Under the pieces are notes generated by a model, which saw only the letters and a list, made by a program, of their open reading frames with translations, did not search any database and was not told where the DNA came from. Source: an uncultured Blautia sp. (GTDB lineage: Bacteria; Bacillota; Clostridia; Lachnospirales; Lachnospiraceae). Taken from it: DNA of 15,131 nucleotides. How positions within the stretch are numbered: the stretch's first letter is position 1; each line of letters starts with the position of its first letter. Of this stretch, positions 1 to 6,045 are shown piece after piece. Made by a program: the position numbers and the translations under genes. The stretch lies in NCBI GenBank assembly GCA_900553515.1, contig USDN01000064.1:1-15131 (forward strand), given 5' to 3'.

Positions 1-72
1 ATGCATAAATGGTGAAGGATAAGCTAAAAATAAAATATTTTATTCCTCATCGCTGCAATGTAGGAAATCAAC

Positions 73-101
73 TTGACAGTGGTTTTTTATGATAGTATGA
101 T
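73..101 (+). promoter_or_regulatory. Sigma-A-type promoter of the BMC mini-operon
   Basis: A perfect -35 TTGACA (73-78) and a -10 TATGAT (96-101) are separated by 17 nt. Transcription would start near 108 and leave about 40 nt of leader before the first shell gene. The leader has no room for the antiterminator hairpins that control many eut operons, so expression may be largely constitutive. The rest of 1-147 is AT-rich, and I see no gene in it. Confidence 0.8.
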
Positions 102-147
102 TTTAAGAGAATCTATGTCAAATGCTTTCTGAAAGGAGAAACAACAA

Positions 148-513
148 ATGGCAAACGATCATGGAGAACAGATCAGAATTGTACAGGAGACTGTGGCTGG
201 AAAGGAAATTACCTTTGCACATGTAATGGGCGGTCCGGCTCCGATCATATATCAGAAGCTGGGATTGAATCCCCAGGTGGACTATCGTTCCTCTGCTATC
301 GGGATCATGAATATGACCCCTCCGGAATCTGCGGTAATCGCATCTGATATTGCAGTAAAAAGCGGAAATGTTTACCTTGGATTTGCAGACCGTTTCACGG
401 GTACGCTGATCATTACAGGAGAGATTTCTGATGTTATGTCGGCTCTGACAGAGGTGGTGGATTACTTCCGCGACACCCTGGGTTATGTAGTCTGTGATAT
501 CACAAAGAGATAG
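148..513 (+). CDS. eutS: BMC shell protein, EutS/PduU family (first paralog)
   Basis: A 121-residue shell protein of the circularly permuted single-BMC-domain class (EutS/PduU), whose hexamers tile the facets of ethanolamine- or propanediol-type microcompartments. Seen: an N-terminal beta-barrel-type segment (about 9-27, with AGKEITFAHV), then the BMC core (about 49-91, with SAIGIMNMTPPESAVIASD and DRFTGTLIITG) and a C-terminal helix ending CDITK. E. coli EutS and Salmonella PduU end similarly (CDMTK, CPITR). Length matches the family, usually 110-120 residues. The ATG has an AAGGAG Shine-Dalgarno 9 nt upstream, directly behind the promoter at 73-101. It is followed after 12 nt by a second paralog and then by a EutP-like gene. 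EutS versus PduU cannot be decided from sequence alone, because no signature enzymes are present. Confidence 0.9.
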   Translation: MANDHGEQIRIVQETVAGKEITFAHVMGGPAPIIYQKLGLNPQVDYRSSAIGIMNMTPPESAVIASDIAVKSGNVYLGFADRFTGTLIITGEISDVMSALTEVVDYFRDTLGYVVCDITKR

Positions 514-525
514 GAAGCGGAGCTT

Positions 526-954
526 ATGACTCGAATAACAAAGGAGGAACTGCTGGAAAAGCTGTTCCACGATAATTATGAAGATCTGAAGGGGAAAAAA
601 CTTCGGCTGACCAGGGTACGTGTACCAGGCAAGGAGGTTTGTCTGGCTCATGTGATCAGTCCGTCAGAAACCTGTATTTATGAGAATCTGGGGCTGCATA
701 TTGGTGTCCATGAAGGAGAAGATCATACAGGAGAATCCATTGGATTTATACGGTTCACCCCCTGGGAAGCAGTAGTGGTGGCAGCAGATGTAGCGGTAAA
801 ATCTGCAGATGTGGAGATTGGTTTCATGGATCGTTTTTGCGGAACTCTGATCCTTACCGGAGGACTCACTGAGGTACAGACAGCAGTGGAAGAGGTAGTA
901 CGTTTTTTTGATGAAGTGCTTGGGTTCCAGACCTGTCAGGTCCATAAAAGTTAA
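526..954 (+). CDS. BMC shell protein, EutS/PduU family, second paralog with N-terminal extension
   Basis: A 142-residue paralog of the preceding gene. The two align without gaps at the barrel segment (VPGKEVCLAHV against VAGKEITFAHV) and again in the core (ESIGFIRFTPWEAVVVAADVAVKSADVEIGFMDRFCGTLILTG, about 70-112). Conserved features are the FTP/MTP turn, the AVKS helix and the DRF-GTL-TG strand pair. It differs in about 17 extra N-terminal residues (TKEELLEKLFHDNYEDLK) with an amphipathic-helix pattern and a longer acidic loop (about 60-69). The start codon follows stop 511-513 by 12 nt, with a GGAAG/GCGGAG Shine-Dalgarno. The tandem arrangement suggests local duplication and divergence, perhaps forming mixed or specialised hexamers. 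Family assignment is firm; the specific role is not. Confidence 0.87.
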   Translation: MTRITKEELLEKLFHDNYEDLKGKKLRLTRVRVPGKEVCLAHVISPSETCIYENLGLHIGVHEGEDHTGESIGFIRFTPWEAVVVAADVAVKSADVEIGFMDRFCGTLILTGGLTEVQTAVEEVVRFFDEVLGFQTCQVHKS

Positions 955-974
955 ATACAGGAAATGAAAAAACA

Positions 975-1499
975 ATGAAAAAATTATTCTTAATGGGAAG
1001 AAGTGAGGCGGGAAAAACCTCTCTGACACAGGCGTTAAAAGGAGAGGAGCTTCATTATCATAAAACGCAATATACCAATACAGAAGACGATACCATTGAT
1101 TCGCCTGGAGAGTATGCAGAATCGAAAAGGTTCAGCGTGGGTCTGGCATGTTTTTCCTTTGAGGCGGATGTAGTGGGGATCGTTCAGGCTGCTGATGAAC
1201 CGTTTACTCTTTTTGGACCAAGCGGACGAAATTTCATCCTTCGCCCTATGATCGGTATTATAACAAAAATACATTCACCAAATGCCAATATACCTATGGT
1301 AAAACAATGGCTCGAGGAAACCGGATGTGAGAGGATCTTTCTGGTAGATAATGCAACCAGAGAAGGCATAGGTGAACTTCTGGAGTATCTGATGGAGGAT
1401 CTGGAGCCGCTGACTCTGGAACAGGCCAGGTTTAAACAGAGTCTGGGATTAAATGAATGGGATCCTCTGCCTGAGGGCGTGGAATATCCGGAGAATTAA
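975..1499 (+). CDS. eutP: EutP/PduV-family P-loop protein
   Basis: A 174-residue small Ras-like GTPase-fold protein found with ethanolamine and propanediol microcompartments. PduV has been linked to compartment positioning, and Salmonella EutP has been reported to act as an acetate kinase. Seen: Walker A/G1 GRSEAGKTS (8-16), a G3-like DSPGE (42-46) where relatives have DTPGE, and the hydrophobic strands VVGIVQAAD and IGIITKIH. The G4 position reads TKIH (97-100) rather than the usual TKxD, and the G5 region reads LVDNATREGI rather than SA-containing, so guanine recognition may be weakened. Length fits the family (about 150-180 residues). The Shine-Dalgarno is weak (AGGA, 12 nt from the ATG), which suggests translation coupled to the upstream shell gene 20 nt away. 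A terminator follows immediately. Confidence 0.85.
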   Translation: MKKLFLMGRSEAGKTSLTQALKGEELHYHKTQYTNTEDDTIDSPGEYAESKRFSVGLACFSFEADVVGIVQAADEPFTLFGPSGRNFILRPMIGIITKIHSPNANIPMVKQWLEETGCERIFLVDNATREGIGELLEYLMEDLEPLTLEQARFKQSLGLNEWDPLPEGVEYPEN

Positions 1500-1501
1500 A
1501 A

Positions 1502-1550
1502 AAGACTGCGTATCTTTGGGGGAAACCCTCGGAGCGCAGTCTTCTTTTTT
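1502..1550. terminator. Bidirectional intrinsic terminator between BMC operon and ohyA
   Basis: A perfect 9-bp inverted repeat, AAGACTGCG (1502-1510) and CGCAGTCTT (1535-1543), brackets a loop with its own GGG/CCC potential. On the + strand it is followed by a T-run (1545-1550). On the - strand it is followed by the complement of the A-run at 1498-1503. It therefore can end both converging transcripts, and the ohyA stop codon lies at its right-hand edge. Confidence 0.85.
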
Positions 1551-3507
1551 ACATATTATCTTTTAATATTCCGTAATCTCTTAATACTTTCTCAATTACG
1601 GTTCCTTTTACAAAATGCAGAACCGGTTTTTTCAACATATTTAACGGCCCGGGAAGTTCAATCTCCAGAGGAGATTTTCCGTCCATCAGTTTTACGGAAC
1701 TGCTCAGAAGTTCCCGGATATCATAGACGCTGCCCCATACTTCAGGAACGCCTCTGTCCACACCCAAAAGTCCATATACAGCTTCCATTGCAGTTCTTAC
1801 AGAGTATTCAGTGGTAAATACCGTGTCCCTTGGAGTATCTGCAAACTGACCAAGGAATGCAAAGTTCACACAGCCGTCCGGGATTACATCCGGGCGGTCT
1901 CCTTTTGTACGCGGCATGAAGAACGCTGTGATATAAGGCATCATGGTAGGCACACAAACAGCACTGTTTTCAGCCAGCTCAGAGATTTTTTCTGTAGGAA
2001 CACCCAGATGGTAAAGCCATTCTTCGGTAATTTCTTTACCGGTACATTCCCTCATCGGTTTTTTAATATAATTGCCTGGAACATCCGTAAAAAGACCATA
2101 TACCCAGACGCACACCTTGTCTTTATCCTGTTCCTTAAACTGTCCCTGTCGGTTGATGGTCCAGCTGAGAAGCCATTTGGAATCCATGCAGCTTACGATA
2201 CCTCCGGTAACTACCTTGCCGCTTCTGGGATCACGTTTACAGATATCTGTTATATATGGAAGGATTTTTTCGTCTAAAGTAGTGATAGTGGCAGATTCCC
2301 AGTTGGTTTTGCTGATATCGGAACAGAATTTTTCAGGATGTCCAAAAGACGGATCCTGTTTGGCTATATTTTTCCACAGGTTCCAGCAGCCGCTGGTGCG
2401 GACTTCGGCGTCTCCATTAGGTGCGTGGTTCTGATCTCCGTAAATGGTTCCTTCGGTACAGCTTCCGTTTGTGACGAAAACAAGATCGTTTTCTGTAAGC
2501 ACCAGACCTTTTTCGACACCTTTTACTTTATATTCAATAGCAGAGGCGATTTTTTTGCCGTCCTTAAAGTCAAAAAGAACATTTGTAACTTCTGTGTTAA
2601 ACTGGAAATCCACACCTGCATCTTCCAGATATTTCTGCATAGGCAGGATCAGGGATTCATACTGATTGTATTTAGTGAATTTCAGAGCACTGAAATCCGG
2701 AAGTCCTGCAATGTGGTGGATAAACCGCTGGAAATAAAGTTTCATTTCCAGAGCGCTGTGCCAGTTTTCAAAGGCGAACATGGTTCTCCAGTAAAGCCAG
2801 AATGTGGAGTTGAACACTTCGTCATCGAAAACATCTTCGATTTTTTTGTCGTAGAGATCCTCATCTTTCGTTAAAAAGAGTTTCATGATCTCCATACAGC
2901 CTTTCTGGCTTAGATTGAATTTACCGTCTGTATGTGCGTCATGTCCACGGTTTACTGTTGCACGGCACAGGGAATAGTTGGGGTCATGTTTGTTCAGCCA
3001 GTAATATTCATCAAGCACAGAAGCGCCGGGAGTTTCAAGTGAAGGAATGCTTCGGAAAAGATCCCACAGACATTCAAAATGATTTTCCATCTCACGTCCG
3101 CCTCTCATTATATAGCCGCGGGTGGGTTCAAAAATTCCGTCGCAGGCGCCTCCTGCCACATCCATGGCTTCCAGGATGTGGATGTTTTCTCCGGGCATCT
3201 GTCCGTCACGCACCAGGAAACAAGCAGCTGCGAGAGAGGCCAGACCGCCTCCTACAATATATGCACTTTTGGTTTCGACACCTTCTGTTTTCTCCGGACG
3301 GGCAAAAGCTTCATAATTTCCATTGCTGTAGTAAATACCTTTACTGTTTTTTTCATATTTTCCCCGTTCTGTGTTGCGGTAATCTTTGTCTGCTGCGGAC
3401 ATGGAGTTACTGGAAGCCGGTTCTCTGGAAGCCTGCTTTGCCAGAACTGCTGCAGCGCCTGCGCCTGCAGCCAGTGCAAGCCCTATTTTCATTCCTTTTT
3501 TTGCCAT
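1549..3507 (-). CDS. ohyA: Oleate hydratase (FAD-dependent, myosin-cross-reactive antigen family)
   Basis: A 652-residue protein that adds water to the cis-9 double bond of oleate and related unsaturated fatty acids, giving 10-hydroxy fatty acids. In other bacteria this detoxifies host fatty acids. Seen: the FAD Rossmann motif IVGGGLASLAAACFLVRDGQMPG (84-106) and a second dinucleotide motif ILEAMDVAGG (111-120). The RGGREME loop (135-141) carries E139, which matches the catalytic Glu of characterised enzymes; Y258 falls at the spacing of the catalytic Tyr. The substrate-domain stretch LKFTKYNQYESLILP (275-289) is typical. The start at 3507 is chosen because AAAGGTGG (3515-3522) sits 7 nt upstream; the frame stays open for 45 more codons, but that stretch spans the promoter. 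Unusually, residues 5-24 form an Ala/Gly-rich hydrophobic segment ahead of the enzyme. Substrate range cannot be read from sequence. Confidence 0.95.
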   Translation of the reverse strand: MAKKGMKIGLALAAGAGAAAVLAKQASREPASSNSMSAADKDYRNTERGKYEKNSKGIYYSNGNYEAFARPEKTEGVETKSAYIVGGGLASLAAACFLVRDGQMPGENIHILEAMDVAGGACDGIFEPTRGYIMRGGREMENHFECLWDLFRSIPSLETPGASVLDEYYWLNKHDPNYSLCRATVNRGHDAHTDGKFNLSQKGCMEIMKLFLTKDEDLYDKKIEDVFDDEVFNSTFWLYWRTMFAFENWHSALEMKLYFQRFIHHIAGLPDFSALKFTKYNQYESLILPMQKYLEDAGVDFQFNTEVTNVLFDFKDGKKIASAIEYKVKGVEKGLVLTENDLVFVTNGSCTEGTIYGDQNHAPNGDAEVRTSGCWNLWKNIAKQDPSFGHPEKFCSDISKTNWESATITTLDEKILPYITDICKRDPRSGKVVTGGIVSCMDSKWLLSWTINRQGQFKEQDKDKVCVWVYGLFTDVPGNYIKKPMRECTGKEITEEWLYHLGVPTEKISELAENSAVCVPTMMPYITAFFMPRTKGDRPDVIPDGCVNFAFLGQFADTPRDTVFTTEYSVRTAMEAVYGLLGVDRGVPEVWGSVYDIRELLSSSVKLMDGKSPLEIELPGPLNMLKKPVLHFVKGTVIEKVLRDYGILKDNM

Positions 3508-3546
3508 ATAAAAACCACCTTTCTGAAATGCTGAAATTTGTTTCCT

Positions 3547-3563
3547 GATACCACGGAGGTATC
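3547..3563. promoter_or_regulatory. Candidate operator palindrome in the ohyA leader
   Basis: A perfect inverted repeat GATACC-5 nt-GGTATC lies just downstream of the predicted ohyA transcription start (about 3571) and upstream of its Shine-Dalgarno. Its size and position suit a repressor roadblock, for which the neighbouring TetR protein is the obvious candidate. It could equally be a small leader hairpin. Confidence 0.4.
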
Positions 3564-3577
3564 TTTGCTTTGTTAAT

Positions 3578-3606
3578 ATAGTATTTCCCTTTTCAGTCAG
3601 GTTCAA
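3578..3606 (-). promoter_or_regulatory. Predicted ohyA promoter
   Basis: Read on the - strand, -35 TTGAAC (3606-3601) and -10 TACTAT (3583-3578) are 17 nt apart. This lies between the tetR terminator and the ohyA start, giving ohyA its own transcription unit with a leader of about 65 nt. Confidence 0.55.
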
Positions 3607-3611
3607 TTTAC

Positions 3612-3647
3612 AAAAAAAGAGAAATGATAAAAAATTTATCATTTCTC
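3612..3647 (-). terminator. Intrinsic terminator of the TetR gene
   Basis: On the - strand, a perfect 13-bp stem (GAGAAATGATAAA with TTTATCATTTCTC, 3647-3635 and 3631-3619) has a 3-nt loop and is followed by seven T residues (3618-3612). The last codons and stop of the TetR gene (TGA at 3641-3639) lie inside the stem. It separates the regulator's transcript from ohyA. Confidence 0.88.
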
Positions 3648-4202
3648 AGAGGTTGTATAATTCTGAATGGACTTTGCGATGCATCCGTGGAGGGTAGTAC
3701 AGATATTTTCTGCAATAGACTGATAATCTGCTTTCATTCCCTGACTGATCCAGTCCAGCATGATCCCCACAAAGCTGTATTTATAAAAATCTGCAATAAA
3801 GGCCTTGTGCTCTTCTGAAACAGGGAGATCTTTTGCCTGTTCTTCTACAACATTCATGATGAGACCGTGGGTCAGGACAAAAAGATAGTTTTCAATTCGT
3901 TCCCGGCTGATAGAGCGGAAAGCATTCTGTACAAGGGCTTTGTTTTCGTATACGGCCTCAAAGATCTGGAGAAGGCCCTCCTGCCAGGATTCATAGGTCT
4001 TTTTTCCCTGAAGCGCTTTTCTGGATTCTTCCAGACATACCCATTCCACAAGATCATAGATATCTTTAAAGTGGTAATAAAAAGTCATACGGCTGATCCC
4101 GCAGTCAGAGGTGAGATCGTTGATCGTGATCTTATCCAGAGGCTTTTTGGCGAGAAGCTTTTCCAGGGAAGCTTTTAGTGCGTTTTTTGTCATATTCTGC
4201 AA
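3639..4202 (-). CDS. TetR-family transcriptional regulator, DhaS-like
   Basis: A 187-residue one-component regulator. The N-terminal TetR helix-turn-helix is clear at about residues 25-45 (ITINDLTSDCGISRMTFYYHFKD), preceded by a helix NALKASLEKLLAKKPLDK typical of the DhaS-like group. The C-terminal ligand/dimer half (about 55-187) is helical and unrecognised. The frame is open to an ATG at 4298, but that lies upstream of the predicted transcription start. I choose the TTG at 4202, 8 nt after GGAGG (4211-4215); an ATG at 4193 is a close alternative, but it sits 17 nt from that site. It lies 131 bp upstream of ohyA on the same strand, so control of ohyA in response to fatty acids is a reasonable inference, not shown. 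The start choice is the least certain part. Confidence 0.85.
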   Translation of the reverse strand: MQNMTKNALKASLEKLLAKKPLDKITINDLTSDCGISRMTFYYHFKDIYDLVEWVCLEESRKALQGKKTYESWQEGLLQIFEAVYENKALVQNAFRSISRERIENYLFVLTHGLIMNVVEEQAKDLPVSEEHKAFIADFYKYSFVGIMLDWISQGMKADYQSIAENICTTLHGCIAKSIQNYTTSEK

Positions 4203-4269
4203 AGATAAATCCTCCAGTTTTATAAATGTGTGATAAGAAATATGAGCGGTAAGAAATGATTCTAAAGTC

Positions 4270-4298
4270 ATTATATCTGTAGAAAAAAACAAAAGCAA
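4270..4298 (-). promoter_or_regulatory. Predicted TetR-gene promoter
   Basis: On the - strand a perfect -10 TATAAT (4275-4270) has TTGCTT (4298-4293) 17 nt upstream. An imperfect palindrome (AATGA at 4255-4259 against TCATT at 4268-4272) overlaps the -10 and the start point, as expected for autorepression. Confidence 0.6.
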
Positions 4299-4515
4299 GT
4301 AAAGAAAACATCATTTTATATGAGATTTACATAAAATTAGAGAAAACTAACTAAAGAAAATGTAATAAATCTAAAAAAATTATAAATAAATCATAAAAAA
4401 ACATATGGACTTAGTGAATATTATCTGTTAGAGTAAAGAGGAAATAGGGGATTTGTGGAAAATGCATAAAATATGTGGCATCCACAAACGAAAAGTAAGA
4501 AGGAGGATTCATACT
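4299..4515 (+). promoter_or_regulatory. AT-rich regulatory region upstream of the PTS operon
   Basis: This non-coding stretch is very A-rich and holds the start signals of the PTS genes. I find no convincing -35/-10 pair. The best -10 is TATTAT (4419-4424), with only A-rich sequence at -35, which hints at UP-element or activator dependence. Further down, TTTGTGGA (4452-4459) and TCCACAAA (4481-4488) form a perfect 8-bp inverted repeat. The second arm can alternatively pair locally (TGTGG 4474-4478, CCACA 4482-4486). No catabolite-response (cre) element was recognised. Confidence 0.4.
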
Positions 4516-5985
4516 ATGATGAAATGGCTTCAAAAATTGGGTAAAGCTTTAATGCTTCCAGTTGCATGTCTGCCGATCTGTGGTATCCTTATGGGTATTG
4601 GATATCTGATGTGTCCGGCAACCATGCAGGGTGGTGAGATCTCTGGTCTCGTTCCTACCATCGGTCTGTTCCTGGTTAAGGCAGGCGGTGCCCTGATCGA
4701 CAACATGGCACTTCTGTTTGCAATTGGTGTAGGTGTGGGTATGTCTGATGACCACGACGGAACTGCAGGTCTTGCAGCTCTTGCTTCCTGGCTGATGATC
4801 ACAACTCTTCTCAGCGAGGGTGTTGTAACTGTTATCAGACCTGGCGTTGCTGAGAACCAGACACAGCTTTTGGCATTCCAGAAAATCGCTAACCCGTTCA
4901 TCGGTATCCTTGCAGGTGTGATCGGTTCTACCTGTTACAACAAATTCAAAAACACAAGACTTCCGAACTGGCTGGCATTCTTCAGTGGAAAACGCAGCGT
5001 TGCAATGGTTGCAGGCGTTGTTTCCATCGTTGTTTCCGCAGTTCTGCTGTTTGTATGGCCGCTGATCTTCGGTGGACTCGTTGCAGTTGGTAAAGGTATT
5101 GCCAACATGGGTGCTCTTGGTGCAGGTATCTATGCATTCCTGAACCGTCTGCTGATCCCGACCGGACTTCATCACGCACTGAACAACGTATTCTGGTTTG
5201 ATACCATTGGTCTTGGTGATCTTACACACTTCTGGGCAGGTGAAACATCTGCAGATGTTACATGGAGCCTTGGTATGTACATGTCCGGATTCTTCCCATG
5301 TATGATGTTTGGTATCCCAGGTGCAGCTCTTGCTATGATTCACACAGCTAAGAGCAACAAGAAAAAAGTCGCTATCGGTCTTGTAGCTTCCGCAGCTGTA
5401 TGTTCACTTATCTGCGGTGTTACTGAGCCGTTTGAATTTGGTTTCATGTTCCTTGCTCCTGTACTGTATGTAATTTATGCTCTGCTTTACGGTATCTTTA
5501 CATTCATTACAGTATCTCTTGGCTTCCGTGCAGGTTTCTCTTTCTCTGCTGGTGCAACAGACCTTCTGTTCTCCGCATCTCTGCCGGCAGCAGCTAAGAC
5601 ATGGCTGATCATTCCGCTTGGAATCGCAGCATTTATCGTATTCTATGTAGTATTCCGTTTCGCAATCGTTAAATTCAACCTGAAAACTCCGGGACGTGAA
5701 GATGACGATGAAGATGAAACAAAAGCAGTTCTTGCAAACAATGACTTCACAGCAGTTGCAAAAGCAATCCTTGAGGGCGTTGGCGGTGCACAGAACGTAG
5801 CTACAATTGACAACTGCATCACAAGACTTCGTCTTGAGATCAAAGACTACACACAGGTTGATGAGAAAAAGATCAAAGCTGCAGGTGTTGCAGGTGTTAT
5901 CCGTCCGAGCAAAACAAACGTACAGGTTATCATTGGAACACAGGTACAGTTTGTAGCGGATGAATTCAAAAAACTGTGTAAATAA
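4516..5985 (+). CDS. nagE: PTS EIICB permease, N-acetylglucosamine/glucose type
   Basis: A 489-residue sugar transporter that imports and phosphorylates its substrate using phosphoryl groups from HPr via EIIA. The membrane EIIC domain (about 1-390) opens with KLGKALMLPVACLP and has about ten hydrophobic segments. It contains LIPTGLHHALNNVFWF, MSGFFPCMMFGIPGAALAM, the GVTEPFEF motif and AGFSFSAGATD. The last and the GLHH-LN stretch resemble E. coli NagE more than PtsG (DGTSFSHGLID), which favours GlcNAc. After an acidic linker (GREDDDEDE) comes EIIB with phospho-cysteine C434 in DNCITRLR. No EIIA is fused; it is the next gene. The start is the ATG at 4516, 9 nt after AGGAGG, rather than a TTG at 4453 lying inside the inverted repeat. 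Codons look strongly biased (GGT, GTT, GCA, AAC), as in the ribosomal genes here, suggesting high expression. Sugar specificity is inferred. Confidence 0.87.
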   Translation: MMKWLQKLGKALMLPVACLPICGILMGIGYLMCPATMQGGEISGLVPTIGLFLVKAGGALIDNMALLFAIGVGVGMSDDHDGTAGLAALASWLMITTLLSEGVVTVIRPGVAENQTQLLAFQKIANPFIGILAGVIGSTCYNKFKNTRLPNWLAFFSGKRSVAMVAGVVSIVVSAVLLFVWPLIFGGLVAVGKGIANMGALGAGIYAFLNRLLIPTGLHHALNNVFWFDTIGLGDLTHFWAGETSADVTWSLGMYMSGFFPCMMFGIPGAALAMIHTAKSNKKKVAIGLVASAAVCSLICGVTEPFEFGFMFLAPVLYVIYALLYGIFTFITVSLGFRAGFSFSAGATDLLFSASLPAAAKTWLIIPLGIAAFIVFYVVFRFAIVKFNLKTPGREDDDEDETKAVLANNDFTAVAKAILEGVGGAQNVATIDNCITRLRLEIKDYTQVDEKKIKAAGVAGVIRPSKTNVQVIIGTQVQFVADEFKKLCK

Positions 5986-5995
5986 TTTACATAAT

Positions 5996-6027
5996 AAAAG
6001 GGAGGGTGCACAGGCATCCTCCTTTTT
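5996..6027 (+). promoter_or_regulatory. Strong intercistronic hairpin between EIICB and EIIA genes
   Basis: AAAAGGGAGG (5996-6005) pairs with CCTCCTTTTT (6018-6027) with one G-U pair. The stem extends by three inner pairs (6006-6008 with 6015-6017), giving 13 bp and a 6-nt loop. The U-run is inside the stem and no further T-run follows, so it could be a leaky terminator or an RNA-stability/processing element that sets the EIICB:EIIA ratio. Confidence 0.65.
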
Positions 6028-6045
6028 GGAAAGAGAGGTCTTTTT

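Noticed and set aside
118..651. 177-codon - strand frame across the first shell gene and promoter
   Set aside because: It is antisense to two clear BMC genes and their promoter, low-complexity, and has no Shine-Dalgarno.
3508..3642. 45-codon upstream extension of oleate hydratase
   Set aside because: It spans the predicted promoter and the tetR terminator, its sequence is not protein-like, and the ATG at 3507 has an AAAGGTGG site at good spacing.
4203..4298. Longer TetR start at 4298
   Set aside because: It lies upstream of the predicted transcription start and lacks a ribosome site. The extra residues do not resemble TetR N-termini.
4453..4515. TTG start extending the PTS permease by 21 residues
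   Set aside because: The extension is highly basic, unlike EIIC N-termini, and overlaps the inverted repeat. AGGAGG correctly precedes the ATG at 4516.
4299..4515. Possible CcpA (cre) site upstream of the PTS genes
   Set aside because: No segment matches the cre consensus closely enough; the only clear signal is the TTTGTGGA/TCCACAAA repeat.
4549..5343. 264-codon open frame on the - strand inside the PTS permease gene
   Set aside because: It is Cys/His/Thr-rich with no recognisable domain, no ribosome site, and lies fully antisense to a strongly coding gene. It is a by-product of that gene's biased codons.
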